From the NCBI GenBank assembly GCA_041156125.1, contig JBEVTI010000008.1:62001-126000 (forward strand): DNA of 64,000 nucleotides. Direction: 5' to 3'. The stretch's first letter is position 1, and each line of letters opens with the position of its first letter. The translations under genes and the position numbers were made by a program. Source of the stretch: Paraktedonobacter carboxidivorans. Lineage in GTDB: Bacteria > Chloroflexota > Ktedonobacteria > Ktedonobacterales > Ktedonobacteraceae. Below are positions 34,496 through 45,400 of this stretch, piece by piece. Below the pieces are notes generated by a model. That model was given only the letters and a program-made list of their open reading frames with translations. It did not search any database and was not told where the DNA came from.

Positions 34496-36268
34496 CTAGC
34501 CGATGCGCTCAATGGTCTGGCCGATAGTATAGACTTCATTCTCCATGGCAGTGATGCCGATCAGGGCTGTATTGGTACGATTCTGCTCGGCGCGCACAAA
34601 ACGCGTGTACGGCGCGATCGCATCCTGCAAGCGTGTCGTCGAGTTATTAAGTTCTTTGTGGAACTGGTCCGACATGGCCTGATGCAAGCGTGTACGCAAT
34701 TCATCCATCTTTGCGTTAAATTCGCGCTTGGCTCGCGTGCGTTTGGCGGGAATGATATAAAAGCCTACTCCCAGCAGCAGAATACCGGTCAGGACGCCCG
34801 TAATATCGAGCGCGGCAATCGTTGTCGCCGCGACCACTGCCGCGCCCAGACCAATTCCACCGACGCTGACAAGCCCTGCCTGCACGACTGAGACACGCAG
34901 ACTTTGCGATAACTCGGCTGCCTCGACTTCCCGGTCGTAAGTGCGCAGAATGTTCTCGGCGCCACGCGCGACCTCTTGCAGCAGGGTGCGCCGACTATGG
35001 TCAAAACGTCGATCAACTGAACCAATCATTTCACTTTCCCGGCGCGCGCTGACCTCCCTGCGCTTATCCAGGTATTCCATGATGTCCTGCCAGAAGCGCT
35101 GCTCCTGTTCTACCATCCAGTCAATCAACTGCTGTATGGTCTGATCTATGAGTTTCTCGCTATCCCCAATGACTTTCTCATGAAATTCGTTTTTGACGCG
35201 CTCAGGGTGCAGCAGATCAAAGACACGCCCCAGGCGAATGGTGTCGTCAAAAAAGCGGTCTCCGCGCTCGCGCATCTCCAGAATAAGCTTCTCGATTTCG
35301 TTAAGACGGTAAGCAAAATTGCGCTCCATATCCTCGCGGTAGAGTTGCTGCTGATTCTCAATCGCCTTGAGTGTACGCGCGTCTTCCTCCAACAAAGCGG
35401 CGCGCCGAGTTACCACATCGCGTGTCTCTCCCAGCAGGCGTCGCATCACTCCCAGCGGCGTACTCAGCTTGAGGCGAACGCGCTCGGTCTCGTCAAGGGT
35501 CTCAAAAAGATAGTGCTCAAACGCCTCAAAGCCGCTCTGCTTCCATAAAGTACTGACCTCCGCCTCTCCCGCGCTCGGTTGCTGAGACTGCTGAGCCTTG
35601 TGGGCGGAGACTGGAAAGATCTGTGGCGTAAAACCCAGGAGTTCTTTGCATTTATCGCGCACAAAGTCCAGCACCTCCTGTAACTCCTGGGGACCTGGCA
35701 GGAGATCGATCTTATTGACGACTATTACGATTTTTTTGCCCCACAGGCGCATGCGCTCCAGAAAGGCGCGCTCACTTTCGGTAAACGGACGATCCGCCGA
35801 GGCAATAAACAGCACAAGGTCGCTGCGTGGGATAAATTCCTCGGTGAGCCGCTCGTGCTCGCGTAGTACTGCATTTACACCCGGCGTATCCACAATCGTG
35901 ATATCGCGCAAGAAATCCGCCGGGTAGCGCACATCTGCCATCCCCTGCTCGTTGATCTGCTGTTGCGCTTCCGTGCCGTAGCGCAGGAGCGTGATGACCT
36001 GAGTTGTGGGTATGACTCCCTCTTTTAAGACAGAGGCGCGTAGCAGGGCGTTAATGGCCGCTGACTTACCAGCATTAAATTCGCCGACAATGACCAGCAA
36101 GAACAACTCGTCAAGAGCGGTCATCACCTGGCTCAAGGTTACAACATGGGTAGGATCGATCTCGGCAAACTGGACAAGGCTGGTTTGCAACTGGTTGACC
36201 AGCCTGCGCTCCTGGCTCAGTAATGCTCGCTGCTGTTCTTGCAGGATAGAACCTGTCGTCATAGCCAT
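34496..36268 (-). CDS. Bacterial dynamin-like GTPase
   Basis: Large GTPase of the dynamin superfamily, likely acting on membranes. The G-domain has G1 VGEFNAGKSAAINALL near residue 60, the G2 Thr in VIPTTQVITLLRYG, G3 IVDTPGVNAVL and G4 VIVVNKIDLLPG. A long helical region with Glu/Arg-rich coiled coil follows (about 280-450). Near 485-530 there are hydrophobic spans (VGGIGLGAAVVAATTIAALD and GILLLGVGFYII) that would act as paddle or membrane anchor. The length of 590 residues matches single-polypeptide bacterial dynamin-like proteins. No partner dynamin is adjacent. Confidence 0.9.
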   Translation of the reverse strand: MAMTTGSILQEQQRALLSQERRLVNQLQTSLVQFAEIDPTHVVTLSQVMTALDELFLLVIVGEFNAGKSAAINALLRASVLKEGVIPTTQVITLLRYGTEAQQQINEQGMADVRYPADFLRDITIVDTPGVNAVLREHERLTEEFIPRSDLVLFIASADRPFTESERAFLERMRLWGKKIVIVVNKIDLLPGPQELQEVLDFVRDKCKELLGFTPQIFPVSAHKAQQSQQPSAGEAEVSTLWKQSGFEAFEHYLFETLDETERVRLKLSTPLGVMRRLLGETRDVVTRRAALLEEDARTLKAIENQQQLYREDMERNFAYRLNEIEKLILEMRERGDRFFDDTIRLGRVFDLLHPERVKNEFHEKVIGDSEKLIDQTIQQLIDWMVEQEQRFWQDIMEYLDKRREVSARRESEMIGSVDRRFDHSRRTLLQEVARGAENILRTYDREVEAAELSQSLRVSVVQAGLVSVGGIGLGAAVVAATTIAALDITGVLTGILLLGVGFYIIPAKRTRAKREFNAKMDELRTRLHQAMSDQFHKELNNSTTRLQDAIAPYTRFVRAEQNRTNTALIGITAMENEVYTIGQTIERIG

Positions 36269-36420
36269 GCTTTCGCAGCCTCCCTTCTACAAAAAACAGA
36301 AAATTCGCAAGTAGCTGCTTATATTTCTATATTACTCTGTGTAGAAACTCATCTTTGCTAAAAGTCCAGTGAGGTCACAATCTGTAACTGTCTTTGTCTG
36401 CCATAAGATGAGAATTATTG

Positions 36421-36463
36421 ACCGTTTGTTGCGTATTATAATACATAACTCGTCGCAAACGGT
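36421..36463. promoter_or_regulatory. Symmetric operator-like sequence around TATAAT
   Basis: accgtttg (36421-36428) and caaacggt (36456-36463) flank a perfect 12-bp palindrome GTATTATAATAC (36433-36444) whose centre holds a -10-like TATAAT. It sits between the dynamin-like gene and the decayed ABC exporter. A regulator-controlled promoter is plausible. Confidence 0.35.
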
Positions 36464-36542
36464 CTGATTAGTAGAGATCTCGGTAACTCTTCTTTCTCTC
36501 AGTCATCATGTTTGCTTTTTCTTTAGACAACAAAGGTGATCT

Positions 36543-36761
36543 ATGGATCATTCATTACACGCGCTTTCACCTGGCACAGGTTCAGCATCATTGCCGGCAA
36601 GCATGACGCTGGCTTTTCAGCGCCTGGTGAACTTCGCCGCCCTGCGTGCTCTGGGTGCTTCACCTCTCCAGATCGTCATTCCTACTGTGCTCTGGATCGC
36701 GCTGAGAAGGCTGATTGTACTTTGTTTTCTCGCCCTGGTCATGATGGTGCGCATCGTCTGA
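36543..36761 (+). pseudogene. FtsX-like permease scrap with internal deletion
   Basis: This 72-codon frame contains RLVNFAALRALGASP joined directly to LQIVIPTVLWIAL and LIVLCFLALVMMV. In the permease downstream (39797-40543) the matching segments, FATLRALGATP and LQIAIPLSLWLIL, are about 60 residues apart. The scrap is thus the C-terminal end of a related permease with an internal deletion. It indicates that a second copy of this ABC exporter once lay upstream. Confidence 0.6.
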
Positions 36762-36829
36762 CGCCCCTCTATTGCCCAGGTGCTACGTTTAAATGCAGAC
36801 TGATAGGAGTCCTGAATGGAGAAAGAAGT

Positions 36830-37777
36830 ATGGCGGAACAATTGATTATCTGTGATAATCTCGTCAAAATTTACAAAGTGGCAGATCTGGAGGTGGTGGC
36901 CCTGCAGGGTCTGGATCTAGAGGTGATGCCGGGCGAAATGCTCGCCATTGTTGGCGCTTCCGGCTCAGGCAAGAGCACGTTAATGAACATCCTGGGTGGC
37001 CTGGACATCCCTAGCGCCGGTAAATGTATTGTTGGAGGGCATGAGCTAACGCGCCTGAGCGAGGCGTAGCGCATTCGCTATCGCCGTTTCGAGGTGGGCC
37101 ATGTCTGGCAGCAAAGTGGACGCAATTTGTTTCCTGAGCTAAGCATTGCCGTGAATGTCGAGGAACCTCAGATGCTGCGCGGGGCCAGTTTTAAGCACAG
37201 ACGGCAACACGCGCGCCAGTTGCTAGCACTGGTCGGCCTGGCCGGTAAAGAGAAGAAGCGGCCCACGCAACTCTCCGGTGGCGAGCAGCAACGCGCCTCG
37301 ATCGCGGTCGCCCTGGCCAATCAGCCGCGTATCCTGCTCGCTGATGAACCAACTGGTGAACTTGACTCGCTAACGGCGGGTGAGATTATGCAATTGTTGC
37401 GTACTCTCAATCGCGATCTCGGCCTGACGATCCTGATCGTGACGCACGATGCTACAGTTGCAGCCGAAGTGGACCGCACGATCGCTATTCGCGATGGGCG
37501 CACGAGTACTGAGACAATACGCCGCGCGACTCCGCTAGAGGAAAAACACGCCCAGACGCAGGCCAGCAGCGCTATTATCGGCCTTTCCACCCAGACCCAT
37601 CGCGAGTCCATTCTCATTGATCGCGTAGGTCGCTTGCAATTGCCCAAGGAAGCACTTGAAGAGTATCCCTTCCACGGACGCGCCGAGGTGCGCTTCGCCG
37701 AGGGACATATCCAGCTCTGGCCTCTGAGCGGCAGGACAGTAGAGGCCGAGGGGAATGAACCCGAGTCTACACCTTAA
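36830..37777 (+). pseudogene. MacB-like ABC exporter ATPase with in-frame TAG
   Basis: From the ATG at 36830 the frame encodes Walker A VGASGSGKSTLMNILGG. It then stops at a TAG (37067-37069) inside LTRLSEA-stop-RIRYRRFEVG, where relatives have a Glu codon. The same frame continues intact through WQQSGRNLFPEL, signature QLSGGEQQRASIAVAL, Walker B ILLADEPTGELDS and the H-loop IVTHDATV to 37777. One G-to-T change explains it. The restart ORF (GTG 37094) lacks Walker A and cannot be active alone. It would have energised the FtsX-type permease that follows, which is also broken. Confidence 0.8.
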
Positions 37778-37803
37778 CTACATATTTAAGAAGGGCAGCG
37801 CTT

Positions 37804-40543
37804 ATGGCTTCGTCAGTACAAACACAGCCCCCATCCGCGGGGCAAACGCTTTTACCGCCTACATTGATGCTGGCTGGACAGCGAGCACGCAAAACCTGGA
37901 GTTTGCTCTTGTTGATCGAGCTTGGCTTGCTAGGCGCAGTGCTGCTAGCCTGCGTCGTGCCATTATACACCAATATTACCCTGACCGCTGCGCTGCGCAC
38001 GATGTTAAATGGACAGGATTCCGCGCTCGTTGTGAGCACTACGCCTCGTTTGCTCTCAGCGTCGATCATTGCCCAGGCGGGACAGATGCTCAATAAAGAG
38101 ATAACGCGCACACTGGGCACTGATGTGGACGTGATGCAGTTTGCTATTCACACTCAGCAGTTACCGCTTTTATCCGCCGGTCCTCATGGCTCTTTACAAG
38201 CAGTCCCGGCGGACATGAACCTGGTTAGCGCGGACTTAAAGCAGGCTACTGCCCATCTCAAGCTAGTCGCGGGCCACCTGCCAGATCCCGCCAATCCAGA
38301 GCTTGAAGTCGCGCTTACGCCCACGACCGCCCAGGCGCTGCATGTCAATATTGGTGATACGCTGTATATGCACGTTGACTTTACCGATGTCTATACAACT
38401 ATCTATTCACAGATTCTGAAACTGCATCTGAGCGGCCTGTTTACGCCTGACGCGAATGACGCTTCATTCTGGCATGGCAATGATTTCGCGCCATCATATC
38501 AACAAGGGACACATTTTTATGCTTTGATGCCTGATGAAACCCTGCTTAATACATTCACCAGTTTTTCTAATGCCGCAGGCACACAGCATCACGTCTTTGC
38601 CTCTCCACCCACCGTGCTATGGTATTATCACTTTAATTCAGCACATCTAACCATTAACGACCTGAATGCATTTTTCTCCGGCATTCAGCAGGTGCAGTTT
38701 GACAACGCCAATAACTCCAATCTGCAACAAGATCCTTATCTTCTGCAGACTCAGACCTTTCTCTCTTTGCCAGATACGCTTAATGGGCTGGTCCAGCGGG
38801 CTACGGTGATTGCTGGCAGATGTTTGCGGGACGCGATCAGGGCGCGCTGAACAGCTTTATTGAAGATCCTGTAGGGATAGCGCAGCTTGCCGGTCCTTAT
38901 GCTCTGCTGGCTATCGCGGTCGCGTTAATCACGCTGGTCGTGTCCATCTGGACAGCCGCCAGGCGCGATATTGTCTCACTACGCCAGTCCAGCGCTCGTT
39001 CGACACAGCGTCCGCTCTGGCAGCGCCTGCGCCTGGATGTTATAGCCGCAGTCATAGCACTGGTGGGCTTTGGTGCCTCGCTCTACCTGCTCAACTCAAA
39101 CACGCTGGATAGCCAGCTCTACTTAATGCTTCTCTCGCCGCTAGCCCTACTTCAAACCCTCTTTCTCTTGCTGGCCGCGCTATTGATCTTCTTCCGCTTC
39201 TATCCACAGATCATGCGCTTTGGCACATGGCTGGCAGAACGCCGGCGCGGCGCGCCTCCCATCCTGGCGCTGGCCCAGATTGCTCGCGCGCCGCGCCAGC
39301 CAATCAACATGACCATGTTGCTCGCCCTGACCAGCGCTTTCGCAATCTTCTCGCTGGTCTTTACCGCCTCGCAGACGCAGCGCGTCCAGGATGTGGCCAG
39401 CTACCAGGTCGGCGCGGACTTCAGCGGCGCTATCCCCACTCCCAGCTTCTCTGCGCGAGATTTACAGGGCATGACGCAACGCTATAATCAGTTGCCGGGC
39501 GTGCTTGCCAGTTCAGCAGGCTTTATACACCAGGCCCAGGCTACGGCTGGCCTTCATCTCTCCATCGCTTTCCAGGCCATCGATAGCAGCACCTTTGCCG
39601 CAGCCGCCACCTGGTCCGCGCAGGACAGTCAACAGTCACTCGCCAGCCTGACACAGCAGCTCCAGCAGCAGAGCAGCGTGGCCGATCCGCAAGGAGCCAT
39701 TCCGGCCATCGTTGATGCCAATACCTGGAACACCTTGCGCAGGGCGCGATTTTTATCCTGCAATTCCCAGATATCAAGCTCGACCGTTCATTCACTTTGC
39801 GAGTGCTTGGCGAGGTGCAACATATGCCTACTTCTAGCAATAGCGCGCTACCTGGCGTGCTTGTGGACTACACTGCCTTTGCCCATGCTTACGCAAACGG
39901 TATCACACTGAGCGGCACAGGTATCGCGCTCAATTATGTCTGGCTACATACACGCACTGACGCGCATTCCCTGGCCACTATACGCGCTCTGCTGAGTACT
40001 GGCGATCTGCGCCTGGCGCCTCTCTACGATCGCAGTGCCATTGAGGCCGCGCTCTACGCCGACCCGGTCTACCTGGCGCTGAGTGGAGAACTGGAGTTGG
40101 GCGCGTTTACAGCTCTATTTCTGGCATTGCTCGGCTGTCTTGTGGCTTCCTGGCAAAGCGCGCGCGCCCGCCTGAGCAACTTTGCCACCCTGCGCGCCCT
40201 TGGTGCCACTCCGCGCCAGGTTACAGGCACCCTGGCCTGGGAACAGGCCATCATCTATACCACGGCGCTTCTGCTGGGTATTCTCATTGGTTCTCTGTTA
40301 GCCGCGCTCAGTCTGCCCTCGCTCGTGCTAACCAGCGTTCTGCCCAGCCAGCTCAGCGGCAGCATTAGCAACGCCAGCTTCTACGCCGCGCCGTTCATTC
40401 CACCACTGCAAATCGCCATCCCCCTCTCGCTCTGGCTGATCCTGGCTGCTCTACTTCTCAGCTGTCTGCTTGCACTTAGCCTGATGGTCACAAAAATCGC
40501 GCGCTCCTCGCTCAGTCTGGTGCTCAGGTTGAGCGAAGATTAG
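37804..40543 (+). pseudogene. FtsX/MacB-type ABC permease broken by two frameshifts
   Basis: Three overlapping frames together make one roughly 910-residue permease. Frame one (37804-38850) has an N-terminal span and the extracytoplasmic domain. The sequence shifts near 38815-38825 into a second frame (to 39911) with membrane spans such as PYALLAIAVALITLVVSIWT. It shifts again near 39725-39745 into the third frame, readable from FILQFPDIKLDRSFTLRVLG to FtsX-like FATLRALGATPRQV and the terminal spans. Two shifts plus the nonsense codon in the ATPase indicate a pseudogene operon rather than programmed recoding. Substrate unknown. Confidence 0.75.
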
Positions 40544-40602
40544 CCAGTTCACACAGGAAACGACTATGCTAACTACCCATGACCCCTTTATAGGGGACGT
40601 AA

Positions 40603-40824
40603 AAACCGATAAAAGCCGAAGAGGCAGTCACTGTAGAACAGCCGCTAACGCCGCCTATCACCTTGCGCCCACCTGTTTCCGAAGAGGAGAGAAACAAGGT
40701 CATTGAAGCTTATACCCAGGGCATTCCCCGGCGCGAAATCTGTGCCTACCTTCGCTGGGGAGCCGCGAAATACACCCCTCTAGCACAAACCCGCCAAGCC
40801 TTCTCATATGATAAGATAGGCTGA
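40603..40824 (+). pseudogene. Possible HTH protein remnant
   Basis: After a stop at 40600-40602 one frame reads VTVEQPLTPPITLRPP, then SEEERNKVIEAYTQGIPRRE and ICAYLRWG. The middle part looks like a helix-turn-helix of the kind found in small Ktedonobacteria regulators or transposase-associated proteins. It has no start codon with a ribosome-binding site in frame. A different frame begins at the ATG at 40566. Likely a decayed gene; low certainty. Confidence 0.3.
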
Positions 40825-40903
40825 CAGAAAACCAGCACCGTCTAAAAAAGAGCAAGATATGATAAACGAGTATCAGATGCAATATTTCAATTTCTGCTCT
40901 TTT

Positions 40904-40933
40904 TTGTCGGAATGGGAGTAGCCCTGATACAAT
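40904..40933 (+). promoter_or_regulatory. Promoter of aldehyde dehydrogenase gene
   Basis: TTGTCG (40904-40909), an 18-bp spacer and TACAAT (40928-40933) resemble a sigma-70 promoter. The -10 box is only 15 bp from the ATG at 40949, giving a very short leader that still holds a GAGGTGG ribosome-binding site. Confidence 0.5.
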
Positions 40934-40948
40934 ACAACGAGGTGGATT

Positions 40949-42412
40949 ATGCCTTATCAGATGTGGATTAACGGCGCGTACACAGCAAGCAGTTCAGGCA
41001 AGGTCATTGAAGTACAGAACCCTGCATCGGAAGAGATCATTGATACTGCACCAGCGGCCAACGCCGCCGATGTTGAGCGCGCGGTAACGGCGGCTCAGAC
41101 TGCTTTCCCTGCATGGAAACGAATTCCAGCTGGTGAGAAGGCAGAAATGTTACATGAAGTTGCCAGAAAATTGACTGAGCGTACTGAAGAAATCGCGCGT
41201 CTCTTGACCCTGGAAGGCGGCAAGCCACTGGTCGAAAATAGGGATGAGATGGGCTGGTCGGCTGCCTGTTTCCGCTATTATGCGGAACTTGGTAGAAATT
41301 CTCGCGGCAGGGTTGTCCCATCCATCGAAGAAAGTCAATTGGCGATGGTGCTGAAAGAGCCGTATGGGGTGGTCGGCGTGATTGTTCCCTGGAACTATCC
41401 TATTTTGCTGATGGCCTGGAAGGTAGCACCGGCTCTGGCCGCAGGCAATACGGTAGTACTTAAACCTTCAGAAATGACACCCCTCTCAACACTGCTCTTT
41501 GCTGAAATATTTGAGCACCTACCGCCTGGAGTGGTGAATATTATTAGCGGCTACGGCGCGGATTGTGGCGAGCCTCTAGTGCTTGATCCTCGTGTGCGGG
41601 TGATCGCTTTTACAGGCTCGCTAGCAACGGGACAACGCATCGCACAGCTAGCCGCGCCTATGATGAAAAAATTGCACCTGGAACTAGGTGGAAAAGATGC
41701 TTTTGTCGTAGCTGAGGATGCTAACCTGGACGTTGCTGTTCCCGGTGTGGCCTGGGCCAGCCTGCTTAATACAGGTCAAGTATGTACTTCAACGGAACGT
41801 GTATATGTTCACGAGTCTATCGCGCCCGAATTTATTGAGCGCATTGTAGCCTATACTCGCGCACTCCGCCTTGGGCCTGGAATGGAAGCCACAACAGATT
41901 TAGGCCCGCTGATTGGCGAACGCTATAGAGCAAAGGTCGAAGCTCAGATCGCAGAGGCGCGGAGTCAAGGGGCGCGTATTCTCACTGGCGGGCAGCGTCC
42001 TCCCCAATTTGAGCGCGGCTACTTCTATGAGCCAACTGTTATAACGCATGTTTCCCACTCCATGCCGATTATGCGTGAAGAAACCTTTGGCCCAACCATT
42101 CCAATTATGACCTATCGTGATTTCAGTTCAGCAATCGAAATGGCAAATGACAGCGATTTTGGTCTTGGTGCCAACCTCTATACCTATGATCCCCTGAAAG
42201 CCAAACGCTTCTTTGAGGAGGTTCAGGCAGGTACCCTCTGGATTAACGATCCCCTGACGGATAACGATGCAGCTCCCTTTGGTGGCTTTAAGTTCAGTGG
42301 CGGCAGCCGCGAACTAGGCGAAGAGGGTCTGGAAGAGTTCCGCGCAACCAAACACGTTCACTGGGACTTTGAAGGTGGCCCGAAGTCCTGGTGGTATCCC
42401 TACGGGAAATAA
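40949..42412 (+). CDS. NAD(P)-dependent aldehyde dehydrogenase
   Basis: ALDH-superfamily enzyme oxidising an aldehyde to the acid, closest in feel to betaine-aldehyde or succinate-semialdehyde dehydrogenases. Visible are VIVPWNYPILLMAWKVAPAL, the cofactor-binding FTGSLATGQRIAQ, general base Glu in HLELGGKDAFVVAED (about residue 245) and catalytic Cys in NTGQVCTSTERVYVH (about 279). Further on are EETFGPTIPIM and PFGGFKFSGGSRELGEEGL. The length of 487 residues is normal. It is preceded by a good ribosome-binding site and promoter; the exact substrate cannot be read from context. Confidence 0.93.
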   Translation: MPYQMWINGAYTASSSGKVIEVQNPASEEIIDTAPAANAADVERAVTAAQTAFPAWKRIPAGEKAEMLHEVARKLTERTEEIARLLTLEGGKPLVENRDEMGWSAACFRYYAELGRNSRGRVVPSIEESQLAMVLKEPYGVVGVIVPWNYPILLMAWKVAPALAAGNTVVLKPSEMTPLSTLLFAEIFEHLPPGVVNIISGYGADCGEPLVLDPRVRVIAFTGSLATGQRIAQLAAPMMKKLHLELGGKDAFVVAEDANLDVAVPGVAWASLLNTGQVCTSTERVYVHESIAPEFIERIVAYTRALRLGPGMEATTDLGPLIGERYRAKVEAQIAEARSQGARILTGGQRPPQFERGYFYEPTVITHVSHSMPIMREETFGPTIPIMTYRDFSSAIEMANDSDFGLGANLYTYDPLKAKRFFEEVQAGTLWINDPLTDNDAAPFGGFKFSGGSRELGEEGLEEFRATKHVHWDFEGGPKSWWYPYGK

Positions 42413-42442
42413 CGCCGGTTACTCAAGTGAGTATCTCTAAAA

Positions 42443-45400
42443 CTATGTCATTATGTCTGTTTCATTATCCTGCTCTTCGGTAGAAGGCTGAGACGAGATC
42501 ATAGCGGCAAGGCGATCTCGGGTTATTTGTGTGTCCATATGCTCTGGCCCCAGCACACGCTCCTGGAGAGCGAGGATACGTTTGTAGATAGAGCTTTTTT
42601 CATTCTCTCGATGTTGACGGTGGTAGAGCATTGCCAGAGCGTTGAGGGAGTATATGAGAGCAGGATGATCGAGGCCGAGAATGCGTTCTTGCGCTTTTAT
42701 TCCCTGCTGAAGCACGCTTTCAGCTTGTTCATACTGACCTTGTTCTATATACAACCTGCCGAGTTGGCTGAGCGTTCGCAATGTGTCGGGATGCTCGTGT
42801 CCGAGAAGACGTTTCTGGATGCTGAGGGTTTGCTCAAGCAGGTTCGCGGCCTGTTCATATTGTCCCTGCTCAGTATAGAAACTGCCAAGGTCGCTCATGC
42901 TACGTAGGGTATCAGGGTGTTCATTTCCTTGAGCGACCTGGCTCATGGCCAGTGCCCTCTTATAAAGCATCTCTGCGTTCTCAAGGCGTCCCTGATCGTG
43001 GGCTAGCCTGGCCAGATTATGCACAGTTTGCGCGGTGAGAGGATGTTCTGGTCCCAAAAATTGTTCGCGGATAAGCAATGCACGTTCATATAATTGTCTG
43101 GCTTGCTCGTATTTCCCTTGTGCTCGATACATCCCGGCAAGGTTGTTTAAACTCTGGGCTGTATCGGGATGGGTGTTGCCAAGGACTCGCTCCCGTACTG
43201 CCAACACTCGTTCATATAACGGTTGAGCTTTCTCAAACTGTCCTTGTTCCCGATAGAGACCAGCCAGATTATTTAAACCACGCAACGTATGTGGGTGTTC
43301 CCCGCCAAGCGTTTGTTCCCAGAGTTGATTGGCTTGCTGAATTAACGGTTCTGCTTCCACATATCTGCCTTGTTCTCGATAAAGCCCTGCCAGTGTGTGA
43401 AGTGTTTGGACATGGTCGGGATATTCTGGTCCTCGTATGTGTTGCCAGATTGCCATTGCCCGAAGCAGTAAGGTCTCGGCTTCCTGATATTGCCCCTGTT
43501 TGCGCGCCAGGAAAGCCAGATGCCCAAGGCTACGAGCTGTCTCAGGATGCTCAGGGCCTAAGATCTGCTCTCTTAATGCCAATACGTGCTCTAGAAGCTG
43601 TCGTGCTCGTTCGTAGTTTCCCTGTTCGCGATAGAGCCTTCCGAGCGTCATCATCGTTTGTATGGTTTCAAGATGGGCTTTTCCCAGGACTCGTTCACGA
43701 ATAGCCAATGCTCTTGCGTAAAGCGTTTCTGCCTGTTCATAATCTCCCTGAGCTGCTGTCAGTTCAGCAAGATTATGGATGGTTTGTGCTGTTTCTTTCT
43801 GTTCTGTGCCTAAAACCCGTTCGTAGAGAGCAAGTGACTGGCGCAGTAAAGGCTGTGCTTCCTCAAAACGTGCTCGCCTGAGAAGAAAGTAGCCTGCTTG
43901 ATTGAGAAGATAGGCTAGATCTGCCGTTGCCTGTACCGTGTCATGCCTGCTCCACTGGGCAGCCAGAAGCACATGGGGAAGCAAGCGTTCACAACGGTCC
44001 CAGTTGCTGACTTCTATGATGACGGGAAAGGCTCGCGCAAGCAGGAGCGTGACTCTCTGTACCCAGTTTTGTTGCTCCTCCATATGCAGTGATGTTCGTA
44101 CCACACTCTGAACAAGCCGATGGATGCCAAGAGTCTGGTGGAATGCGTCACGAGTGATAAGCGAGTAGGCTCGTAAGGCTTCTATGGCTTTTTCAAAGAG
44201 AAAACGATTGCTTACCACTGGTGAGAGCAACGGACCCAGCATCTCTCCTCCTTGCATAAGAAGGGCTTCATCAATGGCATCGGGATGCAAGAACGCGCAG
44301 ACCTGGAGAAGGGCAACAGCGGCGGGATTGCGAGCTTCGACGCGTTGAAAGGCGAGTTGCCAGGTCGTCGCTACTGGTGCAGGATGATATTGTTCTTGCC
44401 CACGATGCTCGGCAAGCAAGTCAAGTTGATACTGATGATAGATTTGTATGTATACATCTAGATTCATGCCTGTGGCTTCCAGATAGGCACCCGCCTGGTC
44501 GAGCGCCAGCGGCAATACCCCCAATTCCTGCGCTAACTGTAGGGCCAGATGTTGCTCCTCGGCAGGGGCGTTTTCAAGGGGATCGTCGGGGAGGAGGCGT
44601 CCAGCACGTCTGAGGAGCAGCAGAGTAGCCTGAGCAGGCGTGAGACCTTCGAGCGTGAGGATATGAGCAATGCCGAGACGACGCAATGCTGTTGCCTGGG
44701 TGGTAAGCAAAATGTGTCCAAGAAGGAGAGAGGGAAGAAAGGGGAGACAGAGATCTGGCTCGTTGGCATTGTCCAGGATCAAAAGCCAGTGCTCATGATT
44801 CTGTAACCAGGTTTTCACTGCTCGAACAACGATTTCCTGCCTGGGGTCTTTTTGCTGTGGCAGATCGAGTACTCGTGCTATTTCCGCATATGATGCATAC
44901 AAGGTCTCGGCATTTTCTGCTGAGACCCAGAACACGGCCTGATAGTGCTGACGAAAGCGATACGCATATTCAATCGCAAGTTGTGTTTTGCCAATGCCAC
45001 TCAATCCTGTAAGCGCCTGTGCAGCGTGCGAGCCATTCGCGAGCTTTGCTTGAAACCAGGTATGTAGACGGTTCAGTAACTCTTCCTGACCAAGAAAAAA
45101 GGGATTGCGTGCAAAAGGGAGATGCCAGATGAGAGTAGATGTGTTCTGTGGCAGGCGCAGGGTGAGAAGGAAGAGATCTGCGAGCATGCGGCGCAAACCG
45201 GCTGTAATTTCAGCAAAGGCACGATCAATATTTGTCCATTCTGTCAAAAACGTTGCATCAGATGGCAAGGGATGGAGGCGAGCAAAAGGAGCATCTTCCC
45301 AGTCAACAGGTCGAAGCAAGATAGGAACGACACGCACGCCATTTGTTTGTTCTCGTGCCAACGCCTGTTTCATTTGAGTGCTATAGCAATAATCGGATGC

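Noticed and set aside
38815..39745. Programmed frameshifting in the ABC permease
   Set aside because: Two separate shifts without slippery heptamers, plus a nonsense codon in the partner ATPase, are better explained by decay.
43078..43704. Plus-strand ORFs across the TPR region
   Set aside because: They are antisense to the repeated TPR coding sequence and simply mirror the repeats.
42500..43910. Regularly spaced direct repeats that could look like a CRISPR array
   Set aside because: The period is 126 bp (42 codons) and the repeats translate as TPR units, so they are protein repeats.
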